In this document: positions 1 through 6,762 of the stretch, piece by piece
Position numbering within the stretch: the first letter of the stretch is position 1
Layout of the letters: each line of letters opens with the position of its first letter
Assembly: GCA_946480845.1 (NCBI GenBank)
Contig: CAMLLJ010000050.1
Coordinates: forward strand, 1 to 13,956
DNA from: an uncultured Gemmatimonadota bacterium
GTDB taxonomy: Bacteria > Gemmatimonadota > Gemmatimonadetes > Gemmatimonadales > GWC2-71-9
Direction: 5' to 3'
Length of the DNA stretch: 13,956 bases
Notes under the pieces: model-generated
Seen by the model: the letters and a program-made list of their open reading frames with translations, nothing else
Database searches by the model: none
Told to the model about the DNA's origin: nothing
Made by a program: the position numbers and the translations under genes

Positions 1-1034
1 ACCGCCTCGACCTCGGCGGGCGAGAAGCCGAGCAGCTCGCCCGCGCGGTGCGTCAGGCGGTCACGGGTGGCATGGCTGGTGCCCGCGGCGAACGCGACAT
101 GCCACATCCGCTCGATCAGCGCGAGCCGCCGCTCGTGTGCGAACCGCTCCACGACCTGCGCGCGGTACGAGTCCAAACGGGTGCGTTCCGGATGCGCCGC
201 CGGCTCGGCGACGGGACGCTTGTCAGGGCTGAGGCCCCAGTGGCTGCGCACGCGCCCCTCGATCTCCCTCCGCTCGGCGGCGGTGAGCGCCTCGTCGGCG
301 TACGCCAGCTCGAGCAGCAGCAGCGCCGCCGATCGGAGGGCCACCTCTGACCCCTCCTCGGGCGGCGCCGCCTCGGCGGCCTCGCCGTGGGCGAAGGCCC
401 GCCGGAGCGCGCCCCAGATCCGGCCGCGCGGCCCGCGCTGGCGGCGCCGGCGCCGGAGCAGCACGACCAGCACCACCACCAGAATCGCCACGATGCCGAC
501 GGCGCCGAGGGTGCGGTTCACGGCGACGAGCAGGGCCTGGATCCGCGCCCATTCGGCGCCGATGGTCGCACCGACGATGCTGACGCCGCCGTACCAGAGC
601 GCCGACGCGACGGCCATGGGAATGATGGCGCGCGCCGAGGAGAGGTTGGCCAGGCCGGCAAAGGGCGCCACCACGGCGCGGATGCCGGGCAGCAGGCGCG
701 CGAAGAAGATGCCGAGCACGCCGAAGCGGAGGTATCCGCGCTCGATCGACGCGATGGCGCTGGGTGCGAGCAGCCGCCGTCCCGGCCCCGTGGCGAAGAG
801 CCGCCGGCCGTACCGCCGGGCGGCGAAGTACACGCCAACGGCGCCCAGCACGTTGGCGGTCCAGGTGACGGCGAAGACCATAGGGAGGGTGGTGACACCG
901 CGATGGGTGAGAAATGCGCCCAGCGCCACCGCCATGTCCGCGGGCACCGGGGGAATGATGTTCTCGACGGCGGCGAGCAGGGCGAGCACGACGTACACGG
1001 CCAGCGGTGGCAGCGTGGACAGCCAGTTGAGCAA
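1..1034 (-). CDS. DedA-family membrane protein with C-terminal TerB-like domain (3' end cut by window)
   Basis: This frame is open without a stop from about 1046 down to base 1, and the C-terminus lies outside the window. Counting residues from the ATC codon at 1043, residues 1-200 are a DedA/SNARE-associated domain. It has hydrophobic stretches near 13-30, 50-72, 108-130, 138-160 and 172-196, the motif ENIIPPVPAD (27-36) and the signature FFARLLPGIR (113-122). DedA proteins are inner-membrane proteins, some of which act as lipid (undecaprenyl phosphate or phospholipid) flippases. A basic stretch RRRRRQR near 197-203 leads to a soluble part of about 110 residues resembling TerB: LELAYADEALTAAERREIEG, then a second helical half with RLALIERMWHVAFAAGT. 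There is no ATG or GTG near the expected start, so the end given is a TTG at 1034. A CTG at 1046 with GGAGG 4 nt upstream is a serious alternative. The gene follows ispF directly and is probably co-transcribed. DedA assignment is firm, TerB assignment moderate. Confidence 0.85.
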   Translation of the reverse strand, partial: MLNWLSTLPPLAVYVVLALLAAVENIIPPVPADMAVALGAFLTHRGVTTLPMVFAVTWTANVLGAVGVYFAARRYGRRLFATGPGRRLLAPSAIASIERGYLRFGVLGIFFARLLPGIRAVVAPFAGLANLSSARAIIPMAVASALWYGGVSIVGATIGAEWARIQALLVAVNRTLGAVGIVAILVVVLVVLLRRRRRQRGPRGRIWGALRRAFAHGEAAEAAPPEEGSEVALRSAALLLLELAYADEALTAAERREIEGRVRSHWGLSPDKRPVAEPAAHPERTRLDSYRAQVVERFAHERRLALIERMWHVAFAAGTSHATRDRLTHRAGELLGFSPAEVEA

Positions 1035-1042
1035 CGACTCGA

Positions 1043-1519
1043 TCAGCGGGCCTCCAGTGTCGCCACCGCAATGACCGCCAGGCCCTCGCCCCGGCCGATG
1101 AAGCCCATCCCTTCGTTGGTCTTGCCCTTGACCCCGACGCTGCCGGCGCCTGAGCCGAGCGCCGCCTCGAGCGCCCCCGCGATGGCCGCCGCGTGCGGCG
1201 CGACCCTGGGCTGCTCGGCGATCACCGTCACGTCCGCCTGGGTCACCCGGAATCCCCGCTCGGCCACCAGGGCGACGGCGGTCCGCAGCAGCGCCATCGA
1301 GTCCGCGTCTTTCCAGCGCGCATCGGTATCCGGGAAGAGCGCGCCGATGCTTCCGGCAGCCGCCGCCCCGAGCACCGCATCGGTCACGGCGTGAGCCACC
1401 GCGTCGGCATCCGAATGGCCCGCGAGGCCCGACGGGTGCGGGATGCGCTGCCCCCCGAGAATGAGCGGCCGGCCCTGGACGAAGCGGTGCGAGTCGTAGC
1501 CGATGCCGGTGCGGCTCAA
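1043..1519 (-). CDS. ispF: 2-C-methyl-D-erythritol 2,4-cyclodiphosphate synthase
   Basis: IspF converts CDP-methylerythritol 2-phosphate to the cyclic diphosphate MEcPP, releasing CMP, in the cytosolic MEP route to IPP and DMAPP. The 158-residue product matches the family length. Metal ligands are visible as D9 and H11 in GYDSHRF and H43 in VAHAVTDAVLG. GHSDADAV (34-41) and the C-terminal KGKTNEGMGFIGRGEGLA are the usual signatures. The start is a TTG (1519-1517) whose TTGA overlaps the mqnC stop. No ATG or GTG lies close by, and the residues after the TTG (SRTGIGYDSH) sit where IspF proteins normally begin. The longer open frame upstream is only the mqnC shadow. The gene is translationally coupled to mqnC. 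The link makes sense because menaquinone needs a polyprenyl side chain made from MEP-derived precursors. IspD, the usual neighbour or fusion partner, is absent here. Confidence 0.96.
   Translation of the reverse strand: MSRTGIGYDSHRFVQGRPLILGGQRIPHPSGLAGHSDADAVAHAVTDAVLGAAAAGSIGALFPDTDARWKDADSMALLRTAVALVAERGFRVTQADVTVIAEQPRVAPHAAAIAGALEAALGSGAGSVGVKGKTNEGMGFIGRGEGLAVIAVATLEAR
1051..1055 (-). promoter_or_regulatory. Shine-Dalgarno GGAGG before the DedA-type gene
   Basis: A GGAGG lies inside the last codons of ispF, 4 nt before an in-frame CTG (1046), 7 nt before an in-frame ATC (1043) and 16 nt before the first TTG (1034). Its position suggests that translation of the DedA-type gene begins at the CTG or ATC rather than at the TTG. 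This is an inference from spacing only. Confidence 0.5.
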
Positions 1520-2571
1520 GCCACCAGCTCCTCGATGAGCGAGTAGTCCTGCCGCCGGCGCACCGGCTGGAATCCCGCGTCCCGGATGATGCGGTCGATC
1601 TCGGCCAGCGTGGTGCGGTAGGTGGTGCCCGCGGCGGACACGACGTTCTCCTCCATCATCAGGCTGCCGTAGTCGTTGGCGCCGAAGCGGAGGGCCACCT
1701 GCCCCACCTTGTGGCCCATGGTGACCCACGATGACTGCATGTTCGGGATGTTCCCGAGCACGATGCGCGCGAGCGCCAGCGTGCGCAGGTAGGTCACGGC
1801 GTCGGTCTTCGGATAGTCCGACATGCCGGGCGTGCCCTCCGGCTGCAGCGGCCAGCAGATGAACGCCGTGAACCCACCGGTCCGCTCCTGCACCTCGCGC
1901 ACCCGGAGCAGGTGCTCGACGCGGTCGGCGCTGGACTCGCCGAGGCCGTACATCATGGTGACCGACGTCTTCATCCCCTGCCGGTGCGCCTCCTCCTGCA
2001 CGCCGAGCCACTCGTCGGTCTGCGCCTTCTTGCGCGCGACCCGCGCGCGGATCGCGTCCACCAGGATCTCGCCGCCGCCGCCCGGGATGCTGTCGAGGCC
2101 CGCCTCGCGAAGCTGGCGGACCACCTCGGGCACCGGGATGCGGAACCGCCCGCTGAAGAAGACGATCTCGGACGGCGAGAAGCCATGGATGTGGATCGGA
2201 TGATGCCGCTTGATGTAGCGCATCAGCTCGAGGTACCACTCGAACGGGATGTAGGGGTTGTGCCCGCCCTGGAGCAGGATCTGCACCCCGCCGATGGCCT
2301 TGCACTCCTCGATCTTCTCGCCGATCTGCTCATAGCTCAGCACGTAGCCGCCGGCGTCCTTCGGCCGCCGGTAGAAGGCGCAGAACTGGCAGTCGGCGAC
2401 GCAGACGTTCGTGTAGTTGATGTTGCGGTCGATGATGTAGGTGACCGCCTGCCCGGGATGGAGCCGCCGCCGCTCGGCGTCGGCAAGCCGGCCCAGCTCC
2501 AGCAGCGGCGCCCGCTCATACAGCTCGAGATATTCCCGGAACTCCGGGGCGCTGCGGTCGATGGTGGTCAT
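1516..2571 (-). CDS. mqnC: Cyclic dehypoxanthine futalosine synthase (radical SAM)
   Basis: MqnC is the radical SAM enzyme that cyclises dehypoxanthine futalosine to cyclic de-hypoxanthine futalosine in the futalosine route to menaquinone. The product has 351 residues, normal for the family. The [4Fe-4S]/SAM motif is canonical CX3CX2C: C57, C61 and C64 in NYTNVCVADCQFCAFYR. The stretches LLQGGHNPYIPFEWY, HGFSPSEI, SIPGGGGEILVD and TSVTMMYGLGE are typical of the MqnC/MqnE/CofH group. The ATG at 2571 is chosen because it begins 2 nt after the mqnA stop and gives the family N-terminus; an extension of 103 codons upstream is an arginine-rich mqnA shadow and not credible. The gene overlaps ispF by 4 nt at its end. 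MqnC rather than MqnE is indicated by the CVADCQFC motif and by the neighbouring separate mqnE gene. Confidence 0.96.
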   Translation of the reverse strand: MTTIDRSAPEFREYLELYERAPLLELGRLADAERRRLHPGQAVTYIIDRNINYTNVCVADCQFCAFYRRPKDAGGYVLSYEQIGEKIEECKAIGGVQILLQGGHNPYIPFEWYLELMRYIKRHHPIHIHGFSPSEIVFFSGRFRIPVPEVVRQLREAGLDSIPGGGGEILVDAIRARVARKKAQTDEWLGVQEEAHRQGMKTSVTMMYGLGESSADRVEHLLRVREVQERTGGFTAFICWPLQPEGTPGMSDYPKTDAVTYLRTLALARIVLGNIPNMQSSWVTMGHKVGQVALRFGANDYGSLMMEENVVSAAGTTYRTTLAEIDRIIRDAGFQPVRRRQDYSLIEELVA

Positions 2572-2573
2572 GA

Positions 2574-3395
2574 TCAGGCTGCGGTGATGAAGGAGAGCGA
2601 GCCGTCGGGGACGGCGCCGTCGTGCGCCAGCCGGCGGAAGAAGTCGGTGAGCCCGGCGAGGTGCCGGTAGGAGAGCGCGTAGTCGAGGTCGCCGAGGTAG
2701 CGGCGGCAGACCGTCTCGGCGAGCCCGGTACTGGCCGCCGCTTCCGCCGCCAGGAGGTCGAGGTGCGCGAGCCCCCAGGCGCGGGACTCCAGCAGCGCCC
2801 CGTGCACGGCGCGCACCGCACCGGCATCGGCCTGTCGCCGCGCGGCCCAGACCGCGAAGACGAACGGGAGACCGGTCCACTCCTTCCAGGCCTGGCCAAG
2901 GTCCACCATGTGCGGGTAGGCCGATCGGGCCGCGAGCATGAGCGCGGCATCCCCGATGACCAGCACGGCATCATGCGGCAGCCCCGCGAGGGCCGAAAGG
3001 TCGGCCGCCTCGGCCCGCGCCGTCGCGACGCGCGGCGCCACCTTCCAGCGGTGGCGGCAGAGCAGCTCGAGCAGCAGCACCGACGTGCGGCTCGACGCGG
3101 TGCGCAGGATGGTGGCACCGTCGAGTGCTTCGGGCGGCCGCTTCGAGAAGAGTGCAACGCTGCGCACGGGGCCGTCGCAGGTGATCGCGAGGTCCGGCAG
3201 CAGGTGGTACGCGGCGGCATTCCGGGCGTACTCCACGGCCGAGACCACGCTCACGTCCAGCTCGCCGGCGGCGAGGAGGTCGTTGAGCTCGGCCGCCGTG
3301 CCGGATACGGTGTCCGCCGGCATCGCCACGATGCCCCGGTCGGCCGCGCCGTACACGGGGTAGCAGTTGATCCAGGGAATGCGGCCGAGCCTCAT
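2574..3395 (-). CDS. mqnA: Chorismate dehydratase (menaquinone biosynthesis)
   Basis: MqnA removes water from chorismate to give 3-enolpyruvylbenzoate, the first committed step of the futalosine menaquinone pathway. The 273-residue protein has the periplasmic-binding-protein-like fold of the family but no signal peptide, as expected for a cytosolic enzyme. Family signatures are RIPWINCYPVYGA near the N-terminus (5-17), LLAAGELDVSVVSAVEYA (40-57), TASSRTSVLLLELL (99-112), VLVIGDAALM (144-153) and VDLGQAWKEWTGLPFVFAVW (164-183). The ATG start overlaps the mqnE stop in an ATGA, so the two genes are translationally coupled, and mqnC starts 2 nt after its stop. MqnA and MqnD share this fold. The position beside mqnE and mqnC and the N-terminal motif favour MqnA. 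The intermediate it makes is the direct substrate of the MqnE encoded just upstream. Confidence 0.94.
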   Translation of the reverse strand: MRLGRIPWINCYPVYGAADRGIVAMPADTVSGTAAELNDLLAAGELDVSVVSAVEYARNAAAYHLLPDLAITCDGPVRSVALFSKRPPEALDGATILRTASSRTSVLLLELLCRHRWKVAPRVATARAEAADLSALAGLPHDAVLVIGDAALMLAARSAYPHMVDLGQAWKEWTGLPFVFAVWAARRQADAGAVRAVHGALLESRAWGLAHLDLLAAEAAASTGLAETVCRRYLGDLDYALSYRHLAGLTDFFRRLAHDGAVPDGSLSFITAA

Positions 3396-4585
3396 GCGGC
3401 GTGCACCACCGGCAGCGCGCGCCGGCGCGGCTCCGGCGGGGGCGTGACGTCGTCGAAGCGGTCGCGCACCGTCCGGTAGAGGCTGTCCCGCTCCACCGGG
3501 CGCCGCCCGGCGCCGCGGATGAGCTCGACCAGGCCGAGATAGGGCATGTGCATCTGGGTCGTCGCCCCGGCCTCATGGTAGATGCGCTCGTAGACGACCG
3601 TCCCCTCCACGTCGTCGCAGCCGAAGGCGAGCGCCACCTGCGACATGAACGGCGTCACCATGGGCCAGTGGGTCTTGATGTGCGGAATGTTGTCGAGGAA
3701 GAGCCGGCCCACGGCGATCGCCTTGAGGTCCTCGTATCCCGTGGTGGCCGTGCCCACGCGCCCCAGCTCCTCGCCCAGCTCGTTGTGCTCGGTGTGATAG
3801 GCCAGCGGGATGTAGGTGAGGAAGCCGCCGGTCTCGTCCTGGAGGCCGCGGAGCATGGCGAGGTGCTCCACCCGGTCGGCCACGGTTTCCACGTGCCCGT
3901 ACAGCATGGTGCAGTTGGTGGGGATGCCCAGCTCGTGGGCGACGCGATGGACCCGCAGCCATTCCTCGCCCGTGAGCTTCCGTTCCGCGATGGTGGCGCG
4001 CACCGCCGTGCTGAACACTTCGGCGCCGCCCCCGGGAAGGCTGGTGAGCCCTGCTTCGCGCATGGCGAGGAGGACCTCGCGCTCCGTCGTCTTCTCGATG
4101 CGCGCCAGGTGCGCGATCTCGACCGCCGTGAGCGCCTTCACGTGCACCGACGGATGCCGCTCCCTGAGGCCGCGGATCATGTCGGTGTAGTAGCTCAGCC
4201 GGAGCTTCGGGTGCAGGCCGCCGACGATGTGGAACTCGCGCGTCGGCGCGCCGGTCGCCTGCTCCGCCTCCGCGAAGATCTCCTCGAGGCTCCGGGTGTA
4301 CGCCCCGTCCTCCTTCGGCATCCGCGCGAAGGAGCAGAACGTGCAGGTATTGCTCAGAATGCAGACGTTGGTGGGGTTGATGTGCTGGTTGGCGGAGAAG
4401 AAGACCCGGTCCCCGTTGCGCCGCCGGTTGGCGAAATCGGCGAGGGCGCCGAGCCCGAGCAGGTCCGGCGTCTCGTAGAGGAGGCGGGCGTCCTCGGCAT
4501 CGAGGCGCACCCCCTCCAGCACCTTCCGGCCAACTGGCTTGAGCGCGGGGTCGAGCAGCTGGGCGAGATCGAGGTCGCCGGACAT
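3392..4585 (-). CDS. mqnE: Aminofutalosine synthase (radical SAM)
   Basis: MqnE joins 3-enolpyruvylbenzoate to the adenosyl radical of SAM to make 6-amino-6-deoxyfutalosine in the futalosine menaquinone pathway. The 397-residue product shows QHINPTNVC...CTFCSFARMP, FHIVGGLHPKLRLSYY, VHVKALTAVEI, SLPGGGAEVFS and NCTMLYGHVET, all typical of MqnE. The cluster cysteines are C75, C81 and C84, a CX5CX2C spacing (NVCILSNTCTFC). The downstream MqnC has the canonical CX3CX2C. I re-read the codons (TGC ATT CTG AGC AAT ACC TGC ACG TTC TGC) and see no frame problem. The ATG start at 4585 is well supported by AAAGGAG 5 nt upstream. The gene lies 44 nt after the histidine kinase, and its stop overlaps the mqnA start in an ATGA. 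It heads the mqnE-mqnA-mqnC-ispF group. The futalosine hydrolase step (mqnB or an MTA/SAH nucleosidase) and mqnD must be elsewhere. Confidence 0.95.
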   Translation of the reverse strand: MSGDLDLAQLLDPALKPVGRKVLEGVRLDAEDARLLYETPDLLGLGALADFANRRRNGDRVFFSANQHINPTNVCILSNTCTFCSFARMPKEDGAYTRSLEEIFAEAEQATGAPTREFHIVGGLHPKLRLSYYTDMIRGLRERHPSVHVKALTAVEIAHLARIEKTTEREVLLAMREAGLTSLPGGGAEVFSTAVRATIAERKLTGEEWLRVHRVAHELGIPTNCTMLYGHVETVADRVEHLAMLRGLQDETGGFLTYIPLAYHTEHNELGEELGRVGTATTGYEDLKAIAVGRLFLDNIPHIKTHWPMVTPFMSQVALAFGCDDVEGTVVYERIYHEAGATTQMHMPYLGLVELIRGAGRRPVERDSLYRTVRDRFDDVTPPPEPRRRALPVVHAA

Positions 4586-4590
4586 CCTAT

Positions 4591-4597
4591 CTCCTTT
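4591..4597 (-). promoter_or_regulatory. Strong ribosome binding site of mqnE
   Basis: AAAGGAG stands 5 nt before the mqnE ATG. It is the clearest Shine-Dalgarno site in the window and lies in the largest gap of the presumed operon (4586-4629, 44 nt). It fixes the mqnE start and suggests that the menaquinone genes initiate translation independently of the kinase upstream. I see no convincing promoter or hairpin terminator in this gap. Confidence 0.75.
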
Positions 4598-4629
4598 GCG
4601 GACCGGAACTAAGACGCCCGGAATCTACA

Positions 4630-6762
4630 TCAGTCGAGCACCCGCCGCACCGCCTCCGCGAGGTCGTTGGGAGTGAACGGCTTGGGGAGGAAGGCCGCGC
4701 CGCGGCTCTCGATTGCCTCGCGCACGCGCGGGTCGTCCACATGGCCGGAAATGAACAGGACCTTGAGCCCCGGACGCGCGGCCGAGAGCTCCTCGGCGAC
4801 CACGCGGCCGCCGGCGCGCGGCATGATCACGTCGGTCACCAGCAGGTGGATGTGGCGCCCCCAGGTGCGGGCAACCTCCAGTGCGGCATCCCCGTCTCCC
4901 GCCGTCAGCACGGTATAGCCGCGTCCCTTGAGCGCGCGCTCCGCGAGCCCGCGGACCAGCGGCTCGTCCTCCACGATGAGCACCGTCTCGGCGGAGGTGC
5001 TGTCGCGGGGGCGCTCGCGCCGCTCCGGCATCGGGGCGGCGCTGCCCGCGGCGGGCGGCAGGTGGATGGTGACGGCCGTGCCGGCCCCCGGTTCGCTGGA
5101 GACCGCAATGGCCCCGCCGGCTTCCTGGACGATCCCGTACGAGATGGCGAGGCCAAGACCGGTGCCGCGGCCCGGCTCCTTGGTGGTGAAGAACGGCTCG
5201 AACACCCGCGCCATGGTGCGCGCGTCCATGCCGACGCCGGTATCGCGCACCTCGAGCTGCACGAAGTCGGTGATGCGCGCGCCCACGCCCAGGCCGATGC
5301 CGAGCTCCGTGGGCGTTGCCTGGACCAGCCTGGTGGCGATCGTAATGCTCCCGCCGTGGGGCATCGCATCGCGCGCGTTGACGACGAGGTTGGTGAGGAC
5401 CTGCTCGAGCTGCGCCGGGTCGGCGCGCACGGCCGGCAGGCCGTCGGCGAGATCCACGACCATCTCCACGTCCTCGCCGATGAGCCGGTGGAGGATGCGG
5501 TCGACGTTCCGGATCAGCTCGTTCAGGTCCACCAGGATCGGCGACACCGTCTGCTTGCGGGCGAAGGTGAGCAGCTGCCGGGTGAGGTCCGATGCACGGC
5601 GGGACGCACGCTCGATCTCATCGAGATCGGCGCGGGCTTCGGTACCCGGCTGGATCTCGTCCTGCAGCAGGCTCACGTACCCCAGGATGCCGGTCAGGAT
5701 GTTGTTGAAGTCGTGCGCGATCCCGCCGGCGAGCCGGCCCAGCCCCTCCATCTTCTGGCTGTGCATGAGCTGCGCCTCGACCTGCTCGCGCTGCGCCACC
5801 TGCTCCTCGAGGCTCCGGTTTGCCGCCGTGAGCGACTCGGTGCGCTCCGCGACCGCGGCCGCGAGGCTCGCATGGCGGTTGGCGGCGAGGTAGGCAGAGA
5901 GGGCGAGCAGTGCCACGATGCCGGCGGCCGCGAGCCGGAATCCCCGGATGCCCTCGTCCGAGGCGGCCCAGCCGGCGGCAGGAATGGCGGCCAGCGTCCA
6001 GCGGCGGTCCGTCAGCAGGACCGGGTGGGTCACCGGGTCCTGGTCGAACACGTCGGCCGAGCCGAAGAACACGTTTCCGCCCTCGTCCCGGAGCGCGAGC
6101 CGGAGCGAGGGGGTGTCATCGAGCCGCGCTTCGGCGAAGAGGGGCGGGAGGTCGAGCACGACGTTGACCACCCCGATCCGGGTACTGCCCAGGTCGTCGA
6201 CCGACAGGCGCCCGACGAGGCCCAGCCCACCCTGGACCAGGTTCAGCGGGCCGGAGAGCACGACACGGCTCGAACGCTCGGCCCGCTCGAGGTCGGCTCG
6301 CACGCGCTCGACCGGGTGCCGGCGGAAGTCGTAGGCGATGGCCGGCTCGTTCCCTGCCTTGGGCCAGGTATTGCGCTCGACGCCGTTCTCGGCGTACTGG
6401 ACCGCCCGGATGCCGGTGGCACTTCCGGCGAGTGCGGCCGCGTACGCGGCGAAGTTGGCATCGAACGAGGGCGCGTCCCGTCCGATCGCGACAAAGGCCC
6501 TGAGCCCGCTGAGCAGCGCCATGCGCCGGTTGACGGAATTGGTGATGGCGTTGCTGTACGGGGCGAGGCCCTGGTCCACGCGCAGGCGCTCGGCGCCGAG
6601 GCGGGTGCGCGCGTACCAGGAGTCCGCGGCCCACGCCACCACCACGCCGAGGATGAGCACCAGCAGGGCGAACCTGATGGGCAGATAGGCAGCGACCCTC
6701 CCTCGGCGTGGGCCCGGGAGGGTCGGCGGACTGGCAAAATCGGGAAGGCCGTGACTATCCAA
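4630..6762 (-). CDS. CHASE-domain hybrid sensor histidine kinase with receiver domain
   Basis: This is a membrane-bound hybrid sensor kinase of 710 residues. After a short proline-rich N-terminus come TM1 (about 31-47, FALLVLILGVVVAWAA), a periplasmic CHASE-like sensor (about 55-265, with LLSGLRAFVAIGRDAPSF and GIRAVQYAENGVER) and TM2 (about 275-295). A coiled-coil linker (300-338) follows, then HisKA with phosphoacceptor H350 in GGIAHDFNNILTGILGY. The HATPase has its N-box around N462 (NLVVNARDAMPHGG), D507 in VRDTGVGM, and the FEPFFTTKEPGRGTGLGL lid. The C-terminal receiver (about 592-710) has acidic residues at 598-600, phosphoacceptor D644 (LVTDVIMP) and K694 (FLPKPF). CHASE domains bind diverse small extracellular ligands; the ligand here is unknown. 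No DNA-binding output or separate response regulator is nearby. The start is a TTG overlapping the fabF stop by 8 nt, without an obvious ribosome site. No in-frame ATG or GTG occurs before TM1, so the start is somewhat uncertain. Confidence 0.93.
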   Translation of the reverse strand: MDSHGLPDFASPPTLPGPRRGRVAAYLPIRFALLVLILGVVVAWAADSWYARTRLGAERLRVDQGLAPYSNAITNSVNRRMALLSGLRAFVAIGRDAPSFDANFAAYAAALAGSATGIRAVQYAENGVERNTWPKAGNEPAIAYDFRRHPVERVRADLERAERSSRVVLSGPLNLVQGGLGLVGRLSVDDLGSTRIGVVNVVLDLPPLFAEARLDDTPSLRLALRDEGGNVFFGSADVFDQDPVTHPVLLTDRRWTLAAIPAAGWAASDEGIRGFRLAAAGIVALLALSAYLAANRHASLAAAVAERTESLTAANRSLEEQVAQREQVEAQLMHSQKMEGLGRLAGGIAHDFNNILTGILGYVSLLQDEIQPGTEARADLDEIERASRRASDLTRQLLTFARKQTVSPILVDLNELIRNVDRILHRLIGEDVEMVVDLADGLPAVRADPAQLEQVLTNLVVNARDAMPHGGSITIATRLVQATPTELGIGLGVGARITDFVQLEVRDTGVGMDARTMARVFEPFFTTKEPGRGTGLGLAISYGIVQEAGGAIAVSSEPGAGTAVTIHLPPAAGSAAPMPERRERPRDSTSAETVLIVEDEPLVRGLAERALKGRGYTVLTAGDGDAALEVARTWGRHIHLLVTDVIMPRAGGRVVAEELSAARPGLKVLFISGHVDDPRVREAIESRGAAFLPKPFTPNDLAEAVRRVLD

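Noticed and set aside
223..1071. A minus-strand frame of 282 codons overlapping the DedA region
   Set aside because: Its product is an Arg/His/Ala-rich sequence without membrane segments. The alternative frame gives a clear DedA domain that runs unbroken to the window edge.
1520..2305. Long N-terminal extension of ispF in the same frame
   Set aside because: It lies entirely within mqnC, is basic and of low complexity. IspF begins at the TTG at 1519 with normal family length.
4586..4629. Possible -10 like TAGATT before mqnE
   Set aside because: No matching -35 element is found at the right distance in the end of the kinase gene, so I do not call a promoter.
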